A DNA stretch of 64,000 nucleotides, taken from NCBI RefSeq assembly GCF_016107285.1, contig NZ_RCVQ01000005.1:1-64000 (forward strand). The letters are read 5' to 3'. The stretch is from Roseomonas sp. KE0001 (GTDB lineage: Bacteria; Pseudomonadota; Alphaproteobacteria; Acetobacterales; Acetobacteraceae). Below are positions 1 through 15,037 of the stretch, piece by piece. The position numbers and the translations under genes are program-made. Under the pieces are notes generated by a model, which was not told the origin of the DNA, ran no database searches, and worked only from the letters and a program-made list of their open reading frames with translations. Position 1 is the first letter of the stretch, and each line of letters starts with the position of its first letter.

Positions 1-2
1 GC

Positions 3-1355
3 GGCAATGACCTGACGTTGACGCTGCCCAATCCCCGCCTGTCCCTGGCCTCCGCCTTCTGGCGCGACCCCACGGCCAGCGGCCGGGGCTTCCGCACCGC
101 CCTGCTCGACCCTGTCGGCGGCGAGGCCCTGAAGGCGCGCGAGACCCGCGGCGGCGACTTCTTCTTCCGGCTGCATTTCGACCTGCACTACATGTCGCCG
201 ATCTGGGCGCGCTGGATCGTCGGCCTCTGCTCCATGTTCATGCTGGTCGCCATCGTCAGCGGCATCATCACGCACCGGCGCATCTTCTCGGACTTCTTCA
301 CCTTCCGCCCGCGCAAGGGCCAGCGCTCCTGGCTCGACGCGCATGCCGTGACCGCCGTGCTGGCGCTGCCCTACCACCTGATGATCACCTATACCGGGCT
401 GATCACGCTGATGCTGCTCTACATGCCCTGGGGCGTGCAGGCCGCCTATCGCGACGATCCCCGCACCTTCACCGCCGAGGTCTTCGGCAGCCAGCCGCCG
501 GTCCGCCGCTCCGGCCAGGCCGCGCCGCTGGTGGCGATCGACCCCATCCTGGCCGAGGCGGCGCGGCTCTGGGAGGGAGGGCGCGTCGCGCGGGTCACCA
601 TCCGCAACCCGGGTGATGCGGAAGCGCGCATCGACATCAATCGCGGCGATGACGACCGCCTGGCCGCCAGCCGCCAGAGCCTGGTCTTCCATGGCGTGAG
701 CGGTGCGCTGCTGGATCGGGATGACCGCGACAGCGGCACGGCCCTGACGCATGGAGCCTTCTACAGCCTGCATGTCGGGCGCTTCGCCGAGGGGGCGCTG
801 CGCTGGCTGTTCTTCCTCTCCGGCCTGGCCGGCACCGCCATGGTTGGCACCGGCGTGCTGCTCTGGGCCGTCAAGGAGCGGCAGGAGCACCGCAAGGCGG
901 GCCGCGTCGGCCCCGGCCTGCGGCTGGTGGAGGTGCTGAACCTCGCCACCCTGGCGGGGCTGCCGGTGGCCATGGCCGGCTTCTTCTGGCTCAACCGCCT
1001 GCTGCCGGCGGAAATGCCGGGACGCTCGGGCTGGGAAACGGACGGGTTCTTCATCCTCTGGGGCCTCTGCCTGCTGCACGCTCTCTGCCGCCCCGGTCTG
1101 CGCGGCTGGATCGAGCAGCTCAGCCTGGCCGGGGCGCTCGGCCTCCTGCTGCCGGTGGCCAGCGCGCTGACGGTGCCGAGCCATCTGGGCGCCAGCCTGA
1201 CGCGGGGGCCGGCCACGGTCGCGGCGGTGGAGCTGACCGTGGCCGCGCTGGGCGCCCTGATGCTCGGAGGCGCAGTCTATCTGGCGCGGCGGAAGGCGCC
1301 GCTGCCCCGGGCGGCGCGGGGCGCGGCGAAGCCGGCGGCGAGGCCGGCGGAATGA
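3..1355 (+). CDS. PepSY-associated membrane protein (PiuB-like), 5' truncated
   Basis: The frame is open through the left edge of the window (no in-frame stop before base 3), so the N-terminus is missing and the TTG at 18 is not taken as the start. About 450 residues remain, with several membrane segments: one around VGLCSMFMLVAIVSGIITH followed by a conserved HRRIF, another around PYHLMITYTGLITLMLLYMPWG, and a cluster of hydrophobic helices in the last 160 residues. This layout is that of PepSY-TM proteins such as PiuB, inner-membrane proteins encoded with TonB-dependent siderophore receptors. The 4-bp overlap with the DUF3325 gene downstream is the usual arrangement for this family. Role in iron uptake is inferred from family and neighbour; the receptor itself would lie left of the window. 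Confidence 0.85.
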   Translation, partial: GNDLTLTLPNPRLSLASAFWRDPTASGRGFRTALLDPVGGEALKARETRGGDFFFRLHFDLHYMSPIWARWIVGLCSMFMLVAIVSGIITHRRIFSDFFTFRPRKGQRSWLDAHAVTAVLALPYHLMITYTGLITLMLLYMPWGVQAAYRDDPRTFTAEVFGSQPPVRRSGQAAPLVAIDPILAEAARLWEGGRVARVTIRNPGDAEARIDINRGDDDRLAASRQSLVFHGVSGALLDRDDRDSGTALTHGAFYSLHVGRFAEGALRWLFFLSGLAGTAMVGTGVLLWAVKERQEHRKAGRVGPGLRLVEVLNLATLAGLPVAMAGFFWLNRLLPAEMPGRSGWETDGFFILWGLCLLHALCRPGLRGWIEQLSLAGALGLLLPVASALTVPSHLGASLTRGPATVAAVELTVAALGALMLGGAVYLARRKAPLPRAARGAAKPAARPAE

Positions 1356-1666
1356 TTCCGCTGAGCTTCGCCCTGGCCTATGCCGGCTTCGCCGGCCTCT
1401 GCCTGGCCATGGACCGCCACCAGCGCGACCTCTTCGGCCGCCGCCTGGCGGCGGGCCGCTCGGCCGGCCTGCGCTGGGCGGGCTGGCTGCTGCTCGGCCT
1501 GTCCCTGCCGCCCTGCGTCCTGGCGGCAGGCTGGGGTATCGGCAGCGTGCTCTGGTGTGGCCTGCTGACCCTGGCCGCTGGCCTTCTGGTCCTGTTGATG
1601 CCCTATGCGCCGCGGTTGCTGGCCCTGCCGCCGCTGCTGGCCCTGGCCGGGCTGCCGCTGGCCTGA
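1352..1666 (+). CDS. DUF3325 family small membrane protein
   Basis: A 104-residue, almost wholly hydrophobic protein with three to four predicted membrane helices and an N-terminal signature (YAGFAGLCLAMDRHQRDLFG) that I recognise from DUF3325 proteins. It starts inside the stop codon of the PepSY gene (ATGA overlap), so the two are almost certainly co-translated. DUF3325 proteins are found beside PepSY/PiuB proteins and ferric-siderophore receptors. The biochemical role is unknown. Confidence 0.8.
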   Translation: MIPLSFALAYAGFAGLCLAMDRHQRDLFGRRLAAGRSAGLRWAGWLLLGLSLPPCVLAAGWGIGSVLWCGLLTLAAGLLVLLMPYAPRLLALPPLLALAGLPLA

Positions 1667-1722
1667 GCGGGGTTGCGGAGGCCGCCCCGCTCCTGTTCCA
1701 TGCCGGTCGATCCTGAACGGAG

Positions 1723-3324
1723 ATGGATATGCTCAGTCGCCGCACTCTTCTGGCGGCCGCCGGCGCCGCCGGCGTGGCCGCCGCGCCCGGCCGCTTCGCG
1801 ATCGCCCAGCCGGCCCGGCAGCGCCTGCTGAAGCTCGTGCCGCAGGCCAACCTGACCAGCCTTGATCCGGTCTGGACGACGGCGAACATCACCCGCAACC
1901 ATGCCTACATGATCCATGACACGCTCTACGGCATGGACAGCAGCTTCACCCCCCGGCCACAGCTGGCGGAAGGGATGGTCGAGGAGGATGATGGCCGCAG
2001 CGTCACCGTCACGCTCCGCGACGGGCCCCGCTTCCATGACGGCGAGAAGGTGCGCGCGCAGGATGCGGTGCCGAGCCTGCAGCGCTGGATGAAGCGCAGC
2101 CCGATGGGGCAGAAGCTCGCCATGTTCGTCGAGGAGATGGTGGTCGTGGATGACCGCCGCTTCCGCTTCCGCCTGAAGCAGCGCTTCCCGATGCTGAAGG
2201 CGGCACTGGCGCAGGTGAGCAACAGCCCGCCCTTCATCGTCCCCGCCCGGCTGGCGCAGACCGACGCCTTCACCCAGATCCGCGACACCACGGGCTGCGG
2301 CCCGTTCCGCTTCAAGGCGGACGAGTTCAACTCGGGCAGCCTCGTCGTCTATGAGCGCAACGCCGAGTACAGCCCGACGCCGGACGGTCAGCCGAGCCTG
2401 ACGGCCGGGCCGAAGGTGCCGCATTTCGACCGCGTCGAATGGCACATCATCACCGATGCCTCGACCGCCGCGGCGGCGCTGCAGACCGGCGAGATCGACT
2501 GGTTCGAGCAGCCGCCGCCGGAGATCCAGATGCTGCTGGCACGCAACCGGCAGATCTCGATCGAGGCGATCGACCCGCTGCCGCTGGTCGGTGTGCTGCG
2601 CTTCAACCACCTGCACGCGCCGTTCAACGACAAGAAGATCCGCCAGGCGCTGCTGCCCGCCATCAGCCAGTCCGATTTCATGAGCGCCGTGGTCGGGCCC
2701 GAGCCGTCGCTCTACTTCGACAATGTGGGCGTGTTCACGCCCGGCACGCCGATGGCGAGCGAGGTGGCGCTGGAGCCGCTGAAGGGCGAGCGCAGCCTCG
2801 ACCGCGCCAAGGCGCTGCTGCGCGAGGCCGGCTACGGCAACCAGCCCATGCGGCTGATCGGGCCCACCGACATCCTGGCGCCGTCGGCGATGACCCAGGT
2901 GGCGGCGGATCTGGTGCGGCGCCTCGAGTTCAATGCCGACATCGCACTCGGCGACTGGGGCACGGTGGTGCAGCGCCGCACCTCGCGCGAGCCGGTGGAC
3001 AAGGGCGGCTGGAGCATGCTGCTCACCTCCTTCTCCTCCTTCGACTTCGCCGATCCCTCGGCGCATTTCCCGCTGCGCGGCAACGGTGCCGCCGCCTGGG
3101 TCGGCTGGCCGGACATGCCGCGCCTGGAGCAGCTCCGCGACGAGTGGTTCCTCGCGACCGACCTCCCGGCGCAGAAGCGGATCGGCGAGGAGATGCAGCG
3201 CGTGGCGATGGATGAGCTGCCCTACATCCCGGTCGGCGCCTACAAGTCGATGACGGCGATCAACAAGAACCTCCAGGGCCGTGTTCCCGGCTTCGCCATC
3301 ATGTGGAACATGCGGCGCGTCTGA
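1723..3324 (+). CDS. ABC transporter substrate-binding protein, family 5 (peptide/nickel type)
   Basis: A 533-residue periplasmic binding protein. The N-terminus carries a twin-arginine-like leader (LSRRTLLAAAGAAG...FAIAQ). The mature part has the family-5 hallmarks: LTSLDPVW near the start, YMIHDTLYGMD, a DGPRFHDGEKVRAQDAV segment and a GCGPFRF motif, at the usual length for DppA/OppA-like proteins. ATG 1723 is preceded by a purine-rich ACGGAG; the ATG two codons later is an alternative. It stands alone: no permease or ATPase genes follow and a terminator lies just downstream, so it is either an orphan binding protein or works with components encoded elsewhere. The ligand cannot be read from sequence. 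Confidence 0.88.
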   Translation: MDMLSRRTLLAAAGAAGVAAAPGRFAIAQPARQRLLKLVPQANLTSLDPVWTTANITRNHAYMIHDTLYGMDSSFTPRPQLAEGMVEEDDGRSVTVTLRDGPRFHDGEKVRAQDAVPSLQRWMKRSPMGQKLAMFVEEMVVVDDRRFRFRLKQRFPMLKAALAQVSNSPPFIVPARLAQTDAFTQIRDTTGCGPFRFKADEFNSGSLVVYERNAEYSPTPDGQPSLTAGPKVPHFDRVEWHIITDASTAAAALQTGEIDWFEQPPPEIQMLLARNRQISIEAIDPLPLVGVLRFNHLHAPFNDKKIRQALLPAISQSDFMSAVVGPEPSLYFDNVGVFTPGTPMASEVALEPLKGERSLDRAKALLREAGYGNQPMRLIGPTDILAPSAMTQVAADLVRRLEFNADIALGDWGTVVQRRTSREPVDKGGWSMLLTSFSSFDFADPSAHFPLRGNGAAAWVGWPDMPRLEQLRDEWFLATDLPAQKRIGEEMQRVAMDELPYIPVGAYKSMTAINKNLQGRVPGFAIMWNMRRV

Positions 3325-3593
3325 TCGTCCTGACATATCGGGAGAGGAAGGGCCGGATCCGCAGGGATCCGGCCCTTTTCGCGATGTGACCCCGGTCACT
3401 GCGCCGATGCAGGGAGCCGTCGAAATTCTCGCGCACCAAGGCGTATCCCGCAACGCAACGCGTCTCAATAAGATTGGTCACACCAAGTTCAAGTCGCGGA
3501 AAGAGATTGTCTCTTGTGCGGGCCGCTTACAAAACTTCAGCTTGTATCGAAATTGAATCTTTTGGGCCGTGCACCGGCGGGCGGATACAACCC
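3325..3593. other. Intergenic region ahead of the giant modular protein
   Basis: This 269-bp gap holds the terminator at 3348-3379 and then a less GC-rich stretch from about 3440 to 3565, the likely promoter zone of the giant gene. A small hairpin (AAGAGA-TTG-TCTCTT, 3501-3515) lies in it. I could not pick a convincing -35/-10 pair. The frame of the downstream gene is open from a TTG at 3474, but the extra 40 residues look non-coding and ATG 3594 is preferred. Confidence 0.5.
3348..3379 (+). terminator. Rho-independent terminator after the family-5 binding protein
   Basis: A perfect 13-bp inverted repeat (AAGGGCCGGATCC / GGATCCGGCCCTT) with a 4-nt loop, ending in a short T run. It lies 24 bp after the stop codon at 3324 and is well placed to end the upstream transcript. 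Confidence 0.88.
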
Positions 3594-11143
<7,550 letters not shown>

Positions 11144-11153
<10 letters not shown>

Positions 11154-11182
11154 CCGCGGGCTGGTCCCCTAGTCGGGCCACC
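11144..11182. terminator. Hairpin spanning the stop codons of two convergent genes
   Basis: GGTGGCCTGAC (11144-11154) pairs with GTCGGGCCACC (11172-11182) over 11 bp with one G-U wobble. The hairpin includes the TGA of the plus-strand gene and the TAG of the minus-strand lipoprotein. There is no T tract on either side, so a bidirectional terminator role is inferred from position and stem strength only. Confidence 0.45.
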
Positions 11183-11396
11183 CCGCCGCGGCGTGAGGCA
11201 GGCGGCCCTCCCGCAGAAGGCGGGTCCGCTCCATGCCGAAGAGGATCGCATCGGCGTAGTCCGCGCCGATGCGGCGATATTCCTCATCCGTCGGCACCGA
11301 GGAAGCCATATCCCGGCCGCCCGCGCCGGCGCAGGCACCGAGCCCGACCAGCGCCAGGAGGGCGAGGGCACGCAAGCCGGGCCGTCGCAGGATCAT
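11169..11396 (-). CDS. Small predicted lipoprotein
   Basis: A 75-residue protein starting MILRRPGLRALALLALVG with a lipobox LGAC, so the mature protein would be lipidated at Cys about 21 and anchored in the outer or inner membrane. The mature part is only about 55 residues (DEEYRRIGADYADAILFGMER) and matches nothing I recognise. ATG at 11396 is chosen over upstream in-frame ATGs because a good ribosome site (GGAGGG) lies just before it and because it puts the lipobox at the usual distance. Function unknown. Confidence 0.7.
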   Translation of the reverse strand: MILRRPGLRALALLALVGLGACAGAGGRDMASSVPTDEEYRRIGADYADAILFGMERTRLLREGRLPHAAAGWPD

Positions 11397-11447
11397 CCGG
11401 TCCCTCCGGTTCTGAAACCTCATCCTCGCCCAGTGTGCCGCACGGTG

Positions 11448-11470
11448 CCGCAAAGGGCCAGCCTTTGCGG
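11448..11470. terminator. Strong hairpin downstream of the 11491 gene
   Basis: A perfect 9-bp stem (CCGCAAAGG / CCTTTGCGG) with a 5-nt loop, 20 bp past the end of the minus-strand gene that stops at 11491 and ahead of the lipoprotein start. No T tract follows on the minus strand, so it may stabilise or terminate the upstream mRNA rather than being a canonical terminator. Confidence 0.45.
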
Positions 11471-11490
11471 AGAGCGTCGCGGCCCTCCCG

Positions 11491-11961
11491 TCAGCCGGGA
11501 CCGGACATGGCCGCCCGCAATGCCAGGCTGCGGCGCGAGGGCTGGCGGACGCGTCGCCCCCGCCCCGTCCGGCCGGGGGGAGACGCCGCGCCCGACAGAT
11601 GGGCCGCGAGCCTGGCCGCCAGGGCCTCGGCGGTGGCCCGGCCCTCGGCGGTGAGCTCCGCCTCGCCGGGCCGGTAGCGGAGCCGGGCCTCGGCCAGGAT
11701 CGGCTGGCCGGGACCGAAGCCGGTCTCGCGGCCCAGCCGCATCAGGACCGCCAGGACCTCCGAGCCACTATAGGGCACGCTGGTGGTCACATCGGCGGTC
11801 TGCCGGCCGAGCCGGGCCCAGAGCGCCCAGTCGCGGATCACCGTCCGCTCCAGACCCTCGTCCGGCAGAGGGTCCAGCGCCTGCTGGAGAAGGTCGAGAA
11901 AGGTGGCGCGGCGGGCATACCAGAGCGCGCGCGAGGCGAGATCAGGGAAATACTCCGACAT
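11491..11961 (-). CDS. Hypothetical protein, 156 aa
   Basis: I do not recognise the family. The first 120 residues look like a folded, helix-rich soluble domain (SEYFPDLASRALWYARRATFLDLLQQALD at the start, then a segment with WALWARLGRQ). The last 30 residues are Arg/Pro/Gly-rich and probably disordered. No signal peptide or membrane segment is seen. The length, codon use and a plausible upstream promoter support a real gene, but conservation cannot be judged here. Confidence 0.55.
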   Translation of the reverse strand: MSEYFPDLASRALWYARRATFLDLLQQALDPLPDEGLERTVIRDWALWARLGRQTADVTTSVPYSGSEVLAVLMRLGRETGFGPGQPILAEARLRYRPGEAELTAEGRATAEALAARLAAHLSGAASPPGRTGRGRRVRQPSRRSLALRAAMSGPG

Positions 11962-12039
11962 GGGTCATCCGGGGCGGCGAGGGGGGAACACCCTGTCAGG
12001 CGGGGTCAGGCGCCGCCTCACCGGCTCCGGCGCAAAGAA

Positions 12040-12067
12040 CATATAGTGAACTTGAATGGCGGAACAA
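12040..12067 (-). promoter_or_regulatory. Candidate promoter for the 11491-11961 gene
   Basis: Read on the minus strand: TTGTTC, 16-bp spacer, TATATG, about 80 bp upstream of the ATG at 11961, in an AT-richer patch of an otherwise GC-rich gap. The match to the sigma-70 consensus is partial (4 of 6 in the -10), so this is tentative. The rest of the 269-bp gap between 11961 and 12231 shows no RNA gene or riboswitch that I recognise. Confidence 0.3.
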
Positions 12068-12230
12068 GAGGAGGAGCGAGGGCGCTTATGATCGATTCGC
12101 AGGCAAATAGCCCGCCTTCTGTTCGGATATGAACGAGGCGCCTCGGCATTGCACAAAAATGGGTCTGCGGAGGGGCAAGGCTCCCGGATAGGATGGCCTC
12201 CACACCCAATCCGACAGGAGGTTCTCGCCG

Positions 12231-13280
12231 ATGTGCGATCGCTGGGGCTGCACCACCTCCCTCCACAGGCCGCGCCTGGCTCGGCGCGGCTTCCTGAAAG
12301 CCGCCGCGGCCACGAGCCTGACCATGGCCCTCGGCCCGGGGCAGCAGGCCCTCGCGCAGGGCAAGAGCATGATCTCGAGCCGTGGCACGGGGTTCTGCAA
12401 CCTGAACCTGTTCCTGGCGCATGCCATGCAGTTCTCGAAGCAGGATGGCGTGCAGCTTGACTTCGTGAACGCGCCGACCTTCGCCGAGCAGGTCACTTTC
12501 CTGGGCATGGGTCAGTCGAACATCGGTGTCCTCCCCTATACCAGCGCGCTGTCGCTTATCGACGGCGGCGCGCCGGTCAGGATCGTCGGCGGCGGCGGCG
12601 TCGAGGGATGCGTGCTGGTGGCGCAGCCGGGCCTCGACAGCGCCGAGAAGCTGAAGGGCAAGACACTCGGCACCTTCCAGCTCGATACGCTGGAGGTGCT
12701 GCCCTATGACTGGCTGAAGTCGAAGGGCGTCGCGCTCAAGGACGTCACGGTGCGCTACATGGGCTCGACGCCCGAGGCGGCCGAGGCCTTCCGTGCCGGC
12801 GCGCTCGACTGGATCGCCACCATCGAGCCCTATGGAACGGCGCTGCTGAACGACGTGAAGGGCGCGGTGAAGCTGTCCGACGGCACCGATCTCTATGGCC
12901 GCGGCTATACCGATTGCGTGCTCGCCGCCCGCACCGAGGTCATTCAGAACAACCCGCAGGGCGTCAAGGCCGTCATCAAGGCGATGATGCAGGCGCAGGC
13001 GATGTTCGAGAAGGACCCGGAGGCGGTGCTACCGAAGCTGGTTGGCACCTACTACAAGACCTCGATGGAGAATGCCCGCATGGCCTCGACCAAGCAGCCC
13101 AGCGTGGTCGATGCGCGAAGCCAGGCGGCGTTCATCCTCGGCCGCGTGCAGAGCCTGATCGAGATGGGCTACGCCAAGAAGAAGCCCGACCCGGCCATCC
13201 TGGACTGGACGCTGCTGGAGCAGGTGATCGCCGAGAACAAGCCGCTCTATGAGAGCCTGAAGTGGAAGTCGGCGGCATGA
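12231..13280 (+). CDS. ABC transporter substrate-binding protein, NitT/TauT (NMT1/THI5-like)
   Basis: A 349-residue binding protein of the taurine/nitrate/aliphatic-sulfonate class. The leader is unusual: MCDRWGCTTSLHRP precedes the twin-arginine motif (ARRGFLKAAAATS), giving Cys2, Cys7 and His12 ahead of the Tat signal. The mature part shows the NMT1-type core (GMGQSNIGVLPYTSALSL, then KLKGKTLGTF). A strong AGGAGG lies 8 nt before the ATG. It leads an operon with permease, ATPase and amidohydrolase, which suggests import of a small organic (perhaps amide or N-heterocyclic) compound that is then hydrolysed. The ligand is not determinable from sequence. Confidence 0.85.
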   Translation: MCDRWGCTTSLHRPRLARRGFLKAAAATSLTMALGPGQQALAQGKSMISSRGTGFCNLNLFLAHAMQFSKQDGVQLDFVNAPTFAEQVTFLGMGQSNIGVLPYTSALSLIDGGAPVRIVGGGGVEGCVLVAQPGLDSAEKLKGKTLGTFQLDTLEVLPYDWLKSKGVALKDVTVRYMGSTPEAAEAFRAGALDWIATIEPYGTALLNDVKGAVKLSDGTDLYGRGYTDCVLAARTEVIQNNPQGVKAVIKAMMQAQAMFEKDPEAVLPKLVGTYYKTSMENARMASTKQPSVVDARSQAAFILGRVQSLIEMGYAKKKPDPAILDWTLLEQVIAENKPLYESLKWKSAA

Positions 13281-14182
13281 CCGCGCAGCTGGCCCGGGCC
13301 GCGGCGGTGCCGGTGCCGACCCTCTCCCTCGAGCGCCGCGCGGCGCTGCGCGCCTGGGGCGTGCGGCTCGGCTGGTCGCTCCTCTCGGTCGGGAGCTTCG
13401 CCCTGCTCTGGGAGTTCCTCTGGCTGATCGGCTGGGCAGACCCCAAGCTGCTGCCGCCGCCGCACGTCTTCATGGGCAACTTCGTCGAGCAGGCGCGCAA
13501 CTTCAACACGGCGCAGCGCTGGCAGATCGGCACCGGCGGCGGCGGCCCGACCCCCTGGGAGGCGGTCGGCATCACCATCCTCTCCTCCACCGCGCGCGTC
13601 TTCGCCGGCCTGCTGCTGGCGGGCGCGGCCAGCATCCTGGTCGGTGTCGGCATCCGCTACTCCCGCTGGGCGGAGCGGCTGGTGCTGCCGACGGTGACAC
13701 TGCTGGCACCGGTCTCGCCCATCGCCTGGCTGCCGGTCGCCATCTTCCTCTTCGGCATCGGCAACGGGCCGGCGGTGTTCATGGTGTTCATCGCGCTGTT
13801 CTTCACCATGACCATCTCGACCATCGCGCAGATCGACGCCGTGGACCGCAACTTCATCAACGTCGCGCGCACCATGGGGGCGACGAAGCGGCAGATCTAT
13901 ACCCGCGTCGTGGTTCCGGCGATCCTGCCTGGCCTCCTCGTCGTGCTGCGGCTCAACCTGTTCGGCGCCTGGATGGTGGTGCTGGTGGCGGAGGCGACCG
14001 GCGTCGGCTACGGGCTGGGGCAGGTGATCATGCTGGCGCGCAATACCTTCAACCCCTCGCTTGTCTTCTTCACCATCGCGTTGATCGGCCTGCTCGGCTT
14101 CGGCTTCGACTGGCTTCTGCGCAAGCTCCAGGCCCGCATCCTCTACTGGGTGCCCGAGACGAAGGTGATCGCCGGTGTCTGA
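13277..14182 (+). CDS. ABC transporter permease, SsuC/TauC type
   Basis: About 301 residues with roughly six membrane segments and the BPD_transp_1 EAA-type loop (VARTMGATKRQIYTRVVVPAILPG) that docks to the ATPase. The ATG at 13277 overlaps the stop of the binding-protein gene (ATGA); an in-frame GTG 15 bases earlier is possible but less likely. It would form the membrane channel of the importer encoded by the flanking genes. Confidence 0.9.
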   Translation: MTAQLARAAAVPVPTLSLERRAALRAWGVRLGWSLLSVGSFALLWEFLWLIGWADPKLLPPPHVFMGNFVEQARNFNTAQRWQIGTGGGGPTPWEAVGITILSSTARVFAGLLLAGAASILVGVGIRYSRWAERLVLPTVTLLAPVSPIAWLPVAIFLFGIGNGPAVFMVFIALFFTMTISTIAQIDAVDRNFINVARTMGATKRQIYTRVVVPAILPGLLVVLRLNLFGAWMVVLVAEATGVGYGLGQVIMLARNTFNPSLVFFTIALIGLLGFGFDWLLRKLQARILYWVPETKVIAGV

Positions 14183-14975
14183 GGAGAATTCCGTTCTGTG
14201 CCGCAACCTGGGCAAGACCTGGAACGCCGGCACGATCCGCGCGCATGAGGCATTGCGCAACATCGACCTCGCGGTGAAGCCGGGAGAGTTCGTCGTCCTG
14301 CTCGGCCCCTCGGGTTGCGGCAAGTCCTCGCTGCTCTATCTGGTCGCCGGGCTGGAGGAGCACACTTCCGGCACCCTGGACGCCTTCGGTGCGCCGGTCA
14401 CCGGACCCTCGCCGGACCGCAGCCTGATCTTCCAGCAGACCTCGCTGTTTCCCTGGCTGACGGTCTGGCAGAACGTGACCTTCGGCCTCTCGCTGCGCGG
14501 CGAGGGGGCGGAGGCGCGGCGGGCGGCGGCGCGCGAGGCGCTGGCGCGCGTCGGCCTCTCGGACGCGATGGAGAAGCGGCCGGACGAGTTGTCGGGCGGC
14601 ATGCGGCAGCGCGTCGCCGTCGCCCGTGCGCTGACCATGCGGCCGCGCGTGCTCCTGATGGACGAGCCCTTCGCCGCGCTTGATGTGCAGACACGCGCCA
14701 AGATGCAGGATTTCCTGCTCGACGTCTGGCGCAGCTCCGGCGCCTCCGTGCTGTTCGTCACGCACGGCATCGATGAGGCCGTGGCCCTGGCCGACCGGGT
14801 CGTCGTCTTCACCGCCCGGCCGGGCCGCATCAAGGCCGTCGTTCCGATCAACCTGCCCCGCCCGCGCGACCCCTTCTCGCGCGAGGCCGAGGCGCTGCGC
14901 CAGGAGCTGACCGGCCTGCTGCGCGACGAGGTGGACCGCGCCTTTGCCGAGCAGGAAGCCCTGGCGCCGGCCTGA
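14175..14975 (+). CDS. ABC transporter ATP-binding protein, SsuB/TauB type
   Basis: A 266-residue ATPase with Walker A GPSGCGKSS, Q-loop in FQQTSLFPWLT, signature LSGGMRQR, Walker B VLLMDEPFAALD and switch His in VTHGIDEA. FPWLTVWQNVTFGL is typical of the nitrate/sulfonate/taurine group. It starts with GTG and overlaps the permease stop by 8 bp, implying translational coupling. Confidence 0.92.
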   Translation: MSEENSVLCRNLGKTWNAGTIRAHEALRNIDLAVKPGEFVVLLGPSGCGKSSLLYLVAGLEEHTSGTLDAFGAPVTGPSPDRSLIFQQTSLFPWLTVWQNVTFGLSLRGEGAEARRAAAREALARVGLSDAMEKRPDELSGGMRQRVAVARALTMRPRVLLMDEPFAALDVQTRAKMQDFLLDVWRSSGASVLFVTHGIDEAVALADRVVVFTARPGRIKAVVPINLPRPRDPFSREAEALRQELTGLLRDEVDRAFAEQEALAPA

Positions 14976-15037
14976 TCACGCCGCCCGAACCGACATTGTT
15001 CCCGAACCGACATCGCCTGAGACAAGGAAGAATCGCC

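Noticed and set aside
3474-3593. Longer start (TTG 3474) for the giant modular protein
   Set aside because: The added residues do not form a signal peptide and lie in the probable promoter zone; ATG 3594 begins the beta-rich sequence directly.
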